NCBI GenBank assembly: GCA_000512085.1
Contig: ASPP01036605.1
Span: 1 to 27,739 of the forward strand
Reading direction: 5' to 3'
Length of the DNA stretch: 27,739 nt
Source: Reticulomyxa filosa
Taxonomy: Eukaryota > Foraminifera > Reticulomyxidae
A model generated the notes under the pieces. That model did not search any database and was not told the origin of the DNA. It was given only the letters and a program-made list of their open reading frames with translations. Shown piece by piece: positions 1 to 8,316 of the stretch. Position 1 is the stretch's first letter. Each line of letters begins with the position of its first letter. The position numbers and the translations under genes are program-made.

Positions 1-60
1 AAATTTCACTTGACGCCTCTTTAAAATATATTAGCATTATACAAGATGAAAAGTAAATAG

Positions 61-486
61 ACAAACGTTAAAAATCTGTGGGCGTTGGAAAATATTTTGC
101 GAAGCCAAAAGTATGACCAAGATATGCTGCAAAAAAAAATTTGCAGTTTTTTAATATTTGCAACGAAATTTGTTCATATTAAAAACAATTAAATAATTTT
201 TGAGCTGTGTACACACGTTCTTTTTTTTAAGTTGGTTGAAACGATTACTTCAGCTGACATCCCCAAGCTTTCATATGCTTTAGCAACAAAACTTCGGTCA
301 ACAGGTAAGTAATTGCAATATGGTTTATAATACATAATATATTTGAGCAAACGAGAATTCACACCGTAATTGTATTGGTATTTTTACAATGAAAAAAGTA
401 AAGCTAATCCCTTCTTCCTAGGTCTTTCTTGTTTTTGGAAGACTCAATTTTTGTTTTCATACGAAGGGGTTCGACATAGGAATTGA
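61..486 (+). CDS. 3' end of an unrecognised spliced gene (5' part outside the window)
   Basis: I do not recognise this gene. Three exons can be chained in phase: 61-171 (after acceptor AAATAG), 232-304 (after a T-run ending TTTAAG) and 422-486 (after TTCCTAG), closing at TGA 484-486. Introns are 172-231 (GTTCAT donor) and 305-421 (GTAAGT donor). The chain gives about 82 C-terminal residues, including LWALENILRSQKYDQDMLQ, then SADIPKLSYALATKLRST, then a short tail ending in EGVRHRN. The first two exons look like charged amphipathic helices and have no stop in the chosen frame; in exon 232-304 the other two frames hit stops. No domain, membrane segment or catalytic motif is visible. Bases 1-60 look like the end of a further intron. 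Phase agreement at both junctions is the main support. Confidence 0.5.
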
Positions 487-592
487 CTATTTCGGCTTTT
501 CAAAATGTATACAACGTATATGCTTCCATACGCCTTTATTTTGCTCAAGTCAATCAAACTCAACAAAAAAAACTTTCTCGGAAAAAGCAATA

Positions 593-1079
593 ATGTCGAT
601 TGCAAAAAGAAAAGGGACGGAAAGAAGTTTTAAAAGTGACACATATCCGCCTAGAAAGGTGAGTTAATACATATTGGATAAATTTGATAAGTATTTCTGG
701 CAATGCATAAATACGAGTAAGCATTATTTGCGAGTGTCTCAATAGTCAATTTTCAGCTCCTCATAAATCAAGATTAGTCATATAAAAACTTTCCGACCAG
801 AATATCATAAATCGGACTATGTTGTCTTTTGAGCGAGAATATATGAAATATATACTTGTGGGAGTGTGCTGCCGATGAAATATTACACTAAATGTAATAC
901 GAAAGGTTAATTAGCTCTTTTAAGCAAGTATCAACGAAAAAGATTAAATAAAGAAAAGGAAAACAAATGTGTGGAAATGAGTACACCGAAACACCAGATT
1001 AAAACGAGAAAAGAAAACACTGGTGAGTGAAAAGTGTTAGGAAAAGTTTAACCCACCAGGAGCTCACCAGCCCATTTAA
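593..1079 (+). CDS. Possible very small basic protein gene, exon structure incomplete
   Basis: Weak candidate. ATG at 593 opens a 22-codon exon (593-658) reading MSIAKRKGTERSFKSDTYPP then RK, and stops exactly at a strong donor (AAG/GTGAGT). Further right, about 961-1021 contains an open stretch reading MSTPKHQIKTRKENTG, ending at another GTGAGT donor. A phase-1 exon at 1060-1079 then supplies GAHQPI and a TAA stop. The link between 658 and about 961 is not resolved: an open stretch after CCGACCAG near 800 could be a middle exon, but I cannot place its donor. The product would be Lys/Arg-rich with no recognisable fold. Two consecutive textbook donors at the ends of open stretches are the reason for listing it; transcript data would be needed to believe it. 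Confidence 0.25.
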
Positions 1080-1511
1080 CGATTCTATCTATGTACGAGC
1101 TTCTCCTACATACTAATATCATTTGTGAGTGGTAACTTATACAGATTTAAGTTGTCTCATAAGCCACTTAAACTTATTTATCATCTTTTGATTCAGTTAT
1201 TTTCATCCAATCTTTGTTAAACCATAATTTGTGCGTGTAACATATAATTATTTTCTAAATAGGCAAACTCGTCACCTGTTAACTGTCTTCTTTTTCATCA
1301 CTATTCTGCAAATAATCATATCTTATAATTTGCTGACAAATGAACTGTTTTGCTGTCCTTTAAAAAATTCAGAGTCTACCTTGAATTACGAGTTATTTTT
1401 AAGTTGAACATTTTAAAACTTTATCTGTATTTCTAGTTTGGTGTCTGCTAACCACTGATTATAAACGTCCAAAAAAAACTCTAAAAAAAGAGATTATGTA
1501 CAACAAAAGTT
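1080..1511. other. Gene-free stretch at the 3' side of the OAT gene
   Basis: AT-rich, with stops in all frames and no chainable exons on either strand. It should include the 3' UTR of the minus-strand aminotransferase, which ends at 1512. No tRNA-like or repeat structure seen. Confidence 0.5.
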
Positions 1512-3019
1512 TTAAGCAAGCTTCTGTTTTGTCTCTTTCAAAGCACTTCGAATAATGTCAAGTGCTTGGTGAATTTCCTTCTCATTAATGATCAAAGGTG
1601 GTGCTAATCGGATGATATATTCATGTGTTGGTTTAGCCAACAAACCACGATCTTTCATTAACATACACACTTCCCACGCATTCAAATTTTTGGCTTCATT
1701 GGTAACAATTTCAATTGCGCAAAACAGTCCTTGTCCTCTAACAGTTGTGACAATGTCAGGGAACTCTTGTTTCAATTCCTTTAATCCTTTCAATAAAAGT
1801 TCACCCATTTTGGTGCTGTTTTGCGGCATCTTTTCCTCTCTCAACACAGACAAAGCAGTCATGGCAACTTTGCATGCCAATGGATTTCCTCCGTAAGTAC
1901 TGCCATGAGTTCCCGGAGTCAACACGCCAATGACATCGTCTCTTCCACAGACCGCGCTAATCGGATAAAGTCCACCAGAAAGAGCTTTTCCCAAAGTGAT
2001 CATATCCGCTCGAACATTGAACACACCCTCACCGCACAGCATGGCACCACAACGGCCCAGCCCAGCTTGCACTTCATCACAGATCAAAAGAATGTTATGT
2101 TCATCACACAATTTTCGCACTTGAGTCAAGTAATCCTTGTCCGGGATGACTACCCCTGCTTCTCCTACAACAACGTATACAACATACAGTGTCACAGTCC
2201 CAAACTATATATACATACATTTTGAAAATAAATGCGTAAGTATACTTATGAACATTTACAGATTTATTTATTTGTTTGTTAATTTATTTGTTATATCCAA
2301 AAAAAAAACAAAACAAAACCTTGAATTGGTTCCAACATCACAGCCGCAATTTTTTCACCACCGTGTTGTTTGACGGCTTTTCGCATTGCGTCAATGTCAC
2401 TGTACTTGACTTTGACAAAGTTGGGGACAAATGGCCCGTAGTTGGTATAACTGTCAGGATCCGTGCTTGCGCTCACTGCAGCAATGCTTCGTCCCCAAAA
2501 ATTGTTTTCCGCAAAAATGACAATGGCCTCATTGCTTTTCACGCCTTTCTTCTCGTAGGCCCATCGTCGAGCAATCTTCACACTCGATTCACATGCCTCC
2601 ACACCAGTATTCATCGGCAATACTCGGTCATACTTGAAAAAATTCGTCACAAATTGACAATACTCACCCAACACGTCGTTGTAAAATGCTCGGCTGGTCA
2701 ATGTCAATTTCTGCGACTGTTCTATCAGTGTGTTCACAATTTTCTCATGGCAATGGCCTTGATTCACTGCACTATACGCGCTCAAAAAATCAAAATATTT
2801 CTTGTTGTCCACGTCGTATACGTATACTCCTTTACCGCGGGATATTACCGCCGGAATGGGGTGATAGTTGTGCGCACCAAATTTTGTTTCCAAATCCATT
2901 GCCTTTTTTGCCTTCGAGCTTATTTTCGAGCTCACTGCTGATGCCGTAAACCTACGACGCAGCAAAAATGAATATGAAGGGCATTTTAACGACAATATAC
3001 GTAATATGCGCCGAGACAT
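1512..3019 (-). CDS. OAT: Ornithine aminotransferase, mitochondrial (2 exons)
   Basis: PLP enzyme that moves the delta-amino group of ornithine to 2-oxoglutarate, giving glutamate semialdehyde and glutamate in the mitochondrial matrix. Exon 1 is 3019-2320, intron 2319-2165 (donor CAAG/GTTTTG, acceptor GTAG), exon 2 is 2164-1512, joined inside EPIQ-GEAGVV, a conserved OAT block. The product is 450 aa (human OAT 439). The N-terminus (MSRRILRILSLKC…RRRFTAS) is Arg/Ser-rich, lacks acids and looks like a mitochondrial presequence. Visible landmarks are HPIPAVISRGKGVYVYDVD near the start, LICDEVQAGLGR with the PLP-ring Asp at about 263, and ITLGKALSGG with the Schiff-base Lys at about 293. These fall almost at the human positions (D263, K292). 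Acetylornithine aminotransferase is the nearest alternative, but the block order and length fit OAT. It diverges from the CK1 gene. Confidence 0.95.
2165..2319 (-). other. OAT: Intron of the ornithine aminotransferase gene
   Basis: 155-nt GT-AG intron, phase 1. The donor is GTTTTG (T at +3) and the acceptor ends TTGTAG. Skipping it restores the EPIQGEAGVV reading; retention gives a stop shortly after EPIQG. Confidence 0.9.
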
Positions 3020-3249
3020 GATCGAAAGTTTTTTTTTTACTTAAAAAAAATCTTGTACCAATTGTTTTGTTTGTAGAAACACTGTGAATTACTTGGCAAA
3101 AAACTGATTTACCGCATAAATTGCCTTTATAATCAAAATTAATTAGTGTTGGCATTGTTCGCTTAAAAGGTTAAGTTTTTTTTAGTGTGGCAAAAGCTAC
3201 AGATTCGTCTTGGCTCAATCAAGTCAAGTCAGCAACCGTTAGAATAATT
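3020..3249. promoter_or_regulatory. Short divergent intergenic region (OAT minus / CK1 plus)
   Basis: Only 230 bases separate the OAT start codon from the CK1 start codon, so both promoters and 5' UTRs must lie here. It contains a T-run on the plus strand near 3031-3039. I see no unambiguous TATA or initiator element, so the call rests on gene geometry alone. Confidence 0.5.
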
Positions 3250-4436
3250 ATGGCTAGTATGAATGAAAAAACACATGAAAACATAGCAAAAGACAGTACT
3301 AAAAAAATTAGCGTGCTTAGAGTTGCGAACGAACGCTATTTACTGGGTGCCAAAGTTGGAAACGGAAGCTTTGGAGTGTTGTATGAAGGCAAGGATGAAG
3401 TAACAGGAGAGACAGTAGCAATAAAAATGGAAAAATGTTCTACCAGCTATCCACAACTGCCGATCGAATACAAAATCTACAGTGGTTTGAAAGGATCTAC
3501 AGGGGTACCCGCAGCAAGATGGTACGGAAAAGAGGGCGACTACAACATTTTAGTGATGGATATGTTGGGGCCAAGTTTGGAAGATTTATTCGTGTTTTGC
3601 AACCGAAGGTTTTCATTAAAGACGATATGTATGCTGGCGATTCAAATGGTAAACAGAAATTTGTATTTCATTTTTAGGGCCAGTCATTTGAAAAAAATTA
3701 AACACAAAAAAACAGTTGAAACAAATCGAAACAGTCCACTCACATAATCTGATCCACAGAGATCTCAAGCCAGAAAATTTTTTAATTGGATTGAATGAAC
3801 ATTTCAATACAGTTCTGTGTTGTTTATTTGTACCTTCTTGCAAAAAAAAACGGAGTGGTTTTTTTTGGATCATTAGGTTTTTGTAATTGATTTTGGCCTA
3901 GCGAAACGATACATGTTAAAGACGAAAAAACACATTCCCCTGATTTGTGGAAAATCACTGACAGGAACGGCCCGTTTTGCAAGCATCAACACACATTTGG
4001 GATACGAGCAATCACGCAGAGACGATCTTGAGACAATAGGCTATGTGCTTTTGTACTTCAAAAGAGGAAGTCTCCCTTGGCAAGGAATAACAGTTCGCAT
4101 CACTTATTTATCTATTTTTTTCTCTTTTTGTATTACACTTTTTTTTTTTTTGATTGGGTGCGAAGTGATCATCTCTTCAAAAACAAAAAGGGTAAAACGA
4201 AAGACACAAAATACCGCCGAATTCGAATGTTAAAAGAGATAACAGGCATTGAAGATTTGTGTGCTGGCCTACCAGAAGAATTTATAACGTATATGAAATA
4301 TTGCCGAAATTTGAGATTTGAAGAAAAGCCAAAGTACGCCTATCTACGTAACTTGTTTAGGGCTGTGTTCAAGAAAAATAAATTAAAAAACGACGGGCGT
4401 TATGACTGGACAGAGAAGTTCTTCAAAAAGGTATAG
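3250..4436 (+). CDS. Casein kinase 1 family Ser/Thr kinase (4 exons, possible extra 3' exon)
   Basis: Exons 3250-3648, 3716-3811, 3877-4092 and 4191-4436, all phase 0, giving 318 aa. Start is ATG 3250; the open frame extends upstream only to a GTG at 3187. CK1 hallmarks appear in order: glycine loop [18 protein letters not shown] with catalytic Lys at about 59, [21 protein letters not shown] with Asp at about 149, VIDFG with Asp at about 170, [15 protein letters not shown] (CK1 has SIN where other kinases have APE), [22 protein letters not shown], and [17 protein letters not shown]. All catalytic residues are present, so it should be active. CK1 kinases phosphorylate primed acidic Ser/Thr sites. 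If splicing uses GTTCTTC at 4418 instead of reading on, exon 4548-4752 adds a 67-residue Lys/Ser-rich tail ending LLSLKGL, making about 380 aa. I favour that form slightly, because CK1s usually carry such tails. Confidence 0.92.
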
Positions 4437-4547
4437 ATTTTTTTGGGTTGTTTTCGAAGAAAAAATTACTCTAATCCTTTTATACTGAGCTGCATCATAC
4501 ACATTATAGAATGCTAACTTTTCTCCTGATACTATCCAATTACCTAG

Positions 4548-4752
4548 GCAATTTGAAACAAAAACAGAAAAAGCAGATGCACCAACAGAAAAAAATTCGC
4601 ATTCAAGCAGAGATAATGGAGGCTATGACTCGAGCTTATATCCAATTAATGACTATCCAAAAAAACACAAAAAACACCAGAAAAAAGCACTTGACTCTGA
4701 ACCGGATCATACAGCCCCAAATGAGTTCCTTCTTAGTCTTAAAGGGTTATAG
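4548..4752 (+). CDS. Candidate 3' exon encoding an alternative CK1 tail
   Basis: Follows acceptor TTACCTAG and stays open for 67 codons to TAG 4750-4752. The composition is typical of a disordered kinase tail (KTEKADAPTEKNSHSS, then a Lys/His stretch, then acidic residues and LLSLKGL). It joins in phase only to the donor GAGAA/GTTCTT at 4418, giving a 130-nt intron. The overlapping frame starting at 4511 looks like a shadow. Confidence 0.45.
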
Positions 4753-5263
4753 CAATCTACTTTGGAAGAATGATAAATTAATAAAAAATAAAATAATAAA
4801 AGGGAAAAAAAGCATAAAATTACTATTTTTCGCAGACAAATCTGCACAAACAGGTGTTTACACCTTTGTGCTGAAGAGATATGCATTGCGTTCTTTTGAA
4901 TTAGTTGCAATTTTTGTGAACTCCAGAACTGCAGCGACTTTATCATTATGTTTAATTTTTCGTTTATTGTTAACATTTTTTTTGTGAACATCATAAGTTT
5001 TATTGGTCTCTTTTATTACTTTTTGGGGCTACCTTCACCAAAAAGATTTTACAGAACCACAATGAGATGTTGGGCATTTGTTTTATTGTAAAGTAAATTT
5101 GTATCAAAAACTTTTTCTTTGATATTCTCAAAGAAAATTATTGTGCAAAGTGTACATAACTTTTATTGCCAATGGAAATTTTGTAATTCTTAGCTCATAA
5201 CTCAGCAAGTCCAGCAAAAAATTTGTTTCTGTGCTCAGTGGTTGCTAAGAGCAAAAAGAAAAT
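4753..5263. other. Intergenic region between CK1 and the voltage-sensor/RGS gene
   Basis: AT-rich, with no chainable exon. It holds the CK1 3' flank and the promoter of the gene starting at 5264. No specific element is identifiable. Confidence 0.5.
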
Positions 5264-7783
5264 ATGACACAAGAAAAAGACGAATTCAAAAGCAATTCTC
5301 AACAGCTCAGCAAAAACGAAGTTGTTCTTGACGCTAAGTTTATTGCTCTCTTCGGTTGTAGTTCACTTTGTTATTACAAAATAAAACATGGGAAAATAGT
5401 GCTCTTGTTCCGGAAATCAATGACACAAATAATACCAGTAATCGAACATTAGGCCTGGTTCCTGAAAGTGAGCATATGGGTGAAGTTGAGAGCCCAACAC
5501 TAAGTTCAAACACGGGTACAGACTCAACTAAAAGGACAGTCCATCCACCCCTTGCAATTAGCTCTCTAAGGAACAACTATTGGGCTAAAAGCATAGTTAT
5601 GCATTATTTTCTCTTGCTTTCCTTTGTACAAAGTTCGACCCCATTGCAATACTAACTCAATATCTAGGATAAAATGCTGATCAGTTCTTGGTACCGATGC
5701 ATTTACTTTGCAATAATTATGCTATCAATATGTTTGTACGATGCCAGTCTAGCGTTTTTAGCAAAATCTTCAGATTGTTTAATAAACATATTTTTGGTGT
5801 TAGCACTTGCATTTTTGGTAATCGATATTCTTTTGCAGACTATTGCGCACAAAACATATTTATTGGCATTTCCTTTTTTTACAGATTTATTTTCGGCTGT
5901 CAGTCTATTTATCGAAATCATTTTTTTTTGGAATTTAGGCAATTCTACTGCAGTTGATTTGAGAAAAAAAAATTATTGCTCTGTTTTCTTTTCTGCAGCT
6001 GTACCGATTCACTAATGTATTTTTTGGGGGGAGAAAGACACGATGGACAAGCATTTATGGCAAGAGCTATGTCCGCTCAGCTACATTGCTTCGATTTTTA
6101 AGAATGTTAATGTGGATACGAAGTGCACGGTTTGTTCGCGTCAGTAGGTTGCTGCAAACAAGACCAGAAAATAATACAACCGAACAACTACAGCAATCCA
6201 ACAAAGAAAATGGTAAAAAAAACAATGATTAGAAAAGTACTGAGACGAGAAAACAACGTGTGTTTTTACAATTGTTTGTTACAATAATAAAAGATAACAC
6301 AAAACCAGAGCCTAATAACAAGGTACAAAATACGGAGAACAGTGGCAAAATCAGTACCAAGCTTGTAGACAATATTTCTCGTCATGTATTAATAGTTTTG
6401 TTGCTAATCATTATGATAACTTCCATTTTAACTACTTTACAATTGCAATCTTATTCTGTATTTGATTATGCGGTTGAAGAACTGGAAGTTCAATATGAAA
6501 AGTACGGGGGGCTAGCACGGCTTTGAGTACAATGATCGATATACTTATTGCAAAGCATCCTGGTTTTCTTTCCTCTACTTTGTTTTATTTTTTTAAAACG
6601 CATTATTGTTTGGATAGAACTAAAAACGCTGAAAGTTGGGATGATCACGTATGCACAAGAGAGTACGCGGAAATTGCGTGCAACTGAAATACTGCAATGG
6701 GAATCTTCAAATGTTTCAATAGAGATTAGTATTAAAAAAGACACCCAGTTAGAACATGCAATGTCATTCGGGTTTTCAATTATAATGATATTAGTATTTT
6801 CTATGTTATTTACAAGAATTAACAGAACAATTCAAAATTTGATAATGTCACCATTAGAAAAGATGGTACGACTGATCGAAGAGTTGACACAACACTTGTG
6901 CTTATTAGGTGAAAATAAAGAAGAACAAAAATTTCTATACACCAACTTGTTTGAGACCGAAGTAATTGAACGAACTATTGAGACATTGTCCAAAATTTTT
7001 GCATCCATTCTAAGCTCCAAAGATCAATTTGATGATATAAAAATTCAGGACGATATCTCAGATACAAACCCAAGAAAAATAAGTGCATATGAACCATTAG
7101 ATGACAACACAAAGCATGCACAAGCGCTAGCCTTGATTGCACAAAAAAGAAAAACGTCCACTCAGTCTCGTGAGTCAATCATTCGTTTTAATGTTCGTCA
7201 AGAAAATGTAATTGAGGCACGGATCCAAGAACAAATTAGTGTGTTAGAAAATTCTTCTGATTTAACATCATTTCAAATCAAACTGGAACATTTCCCTGAG
7301 CTAAAAAATATTGAGGTAAGCTGGATTATAAAAATATTTGAGTCTTCAATCATCTTGAATGTTTTTATTATACTATGACTTAAAAAAAAAAAGGCGACTC
7401 TGGCTCATTCAGTAGCAACAGAATATTTCAAACTGTTTTGCCGACAGCAAATGGCAGAGGAAGCATATCATTTTGTAAAAGGTGTTAATAAATATCGAGA
7501 GCACGTCAAACAACACTTTGAAAAAATTTTGAAAACATACATTTTTGATAATTCTTATTCCTGCATTGGAGTTTCTCAAAGAGAACAAAATGAATTAAGG
7601 AAACATCTATCAGACATGAGTATATACGCCAACAGTTTTGATGCATTAACTATGGACGCGCTGAATGTCCTCCATTCCCAAGTATTTGGATCTTTCCTTA
7701 AATCCAAATATGCTTTAGCTTACATTATTTCTCAGCCGCAAAATAGAAAGAGATTTTCACATTTATTTTTATTAAGTCAGTAG
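5264..7783 (+). CDS. Membrane protein with voltage-sensor-like domain, HAMP-like region and C-terminal RGS domain
   Basis: Seven exons: 5264-5337, 5400-5595, 5668-5952, 5999-6212, 6309-6562, 6618-7315, 7394-7783. All junctions are in phase except for one break at the G6 run 6506-6511; adding one base there gives about 703 aa. Order: disordered N-terminus (1-90); three hydrophobic helices at about 99-121, 127-149 and 154-178; an S4-like helix with Arg at 217, 220, 226, 229, 232 and 235; a fifth helix (HVLIVLLLIIMITSILTTL); an extracellular loop of about 95 residues; a sixth helix (FSIIMILVFSMLF); a HAMP-like segment (MSPLEKMVRLIEELTQHL); a linker; and an RGS domain from about residue 568 with CIGVSQREQNELRKHL, SFDALTMDALNVLHSQ and FGSFLKSKYA. 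The membrane half resembles protist proteins that normally end in a nucleotide cyclase. No cyclase domain is present. It may sense voltage or ligand and modulate G-alpha. Confidence 0.75.
6506..6511 (+). other. Frame break at a G6 run in the voltage-sensor/RGS gene
   Basis: Upstream the frame reads VEELEVQYEKYGG and then meets a stop within five codons. One extra base here continues as ASTALSTMIDILIAKHPELK, which then splices in phase into 6618. No canonical intron of reasonable size bridges the two frames; the only phase-compatible GT-AG pairs would remove 26 or 14 nt. Confidence 0.6.
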
Positions 7784-8316
7784 TTTGTTTTATATTGAAT
7801 GGATACAGTTGATCTCAATATATGCTGTTTTTTTTCAAAAAAGCACTTATTTAATTGATAAAGATCATTGTGCTTTTTTAATGTTTCTTTAGGCCACATT
7901 GTTTTTGTTTCAATTTGTGGAAGTGTTTCATCAATTTTACTTAGTGTTCCATTAATATCACTATTAAAGAAGAATTATTACAATTTTTATTGTACTATTT
8001 TCTTTTTTATAAAGAGATTGATTACGTACTGTATTTATATAGAACCAGTTCAGTGAATTTGAAGGATTGATCAAAGTTAAAACACAAAACTGTACAGCAA
8101 GTAATAACTAAAATCAATTATTTCAGAAAGTGCAATTAAAACTTGACGCTTGAAAATGATCCTTTTAATGAATTCAACGCGTTATATGTGTTCGTAGTAA
8201 AGAATTTGCTTAATAACAGAAAAAATTAATAAATAAAATTGAAATGATTTTTTTAGACACAAGTGAAAGAACGCAAGATTCGTTGTGGGTAAGGCAAAAA
8301 AAAAATCTAGTGGAAC
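7784..8316. other. Intergenic region before the CMGC-like kinase
   Basis: AT-rich. An acceptor-like TTTCTTTAG at about 7893 is followed by a hydrophobic open stretch to 8056, but there is no supporting donor because the RGS gene already has a stop at 7781-7783. I see no gene here. Confidence 0.4.

Noticed and set aside
961-1079. Resemblance of KTRKENTGGAH to the histone H3 tail (…ARKSTGG…)
   Set aside because: The match is only a few residues, no histone fold follows, and the reading stops at 1079.
3187-3249. Upstream start of CK1 at 3187
   Set aside because: The codon is GTG; the first in-frame ATG is 3250.
7868-8056. Hydrophobic open stretch after TTTCTTTAG as an extra exon of the RGS gene
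   Set aside because: The RGS domain is complete and followed by a stop at 7781-7783; no donor joins it in phase.
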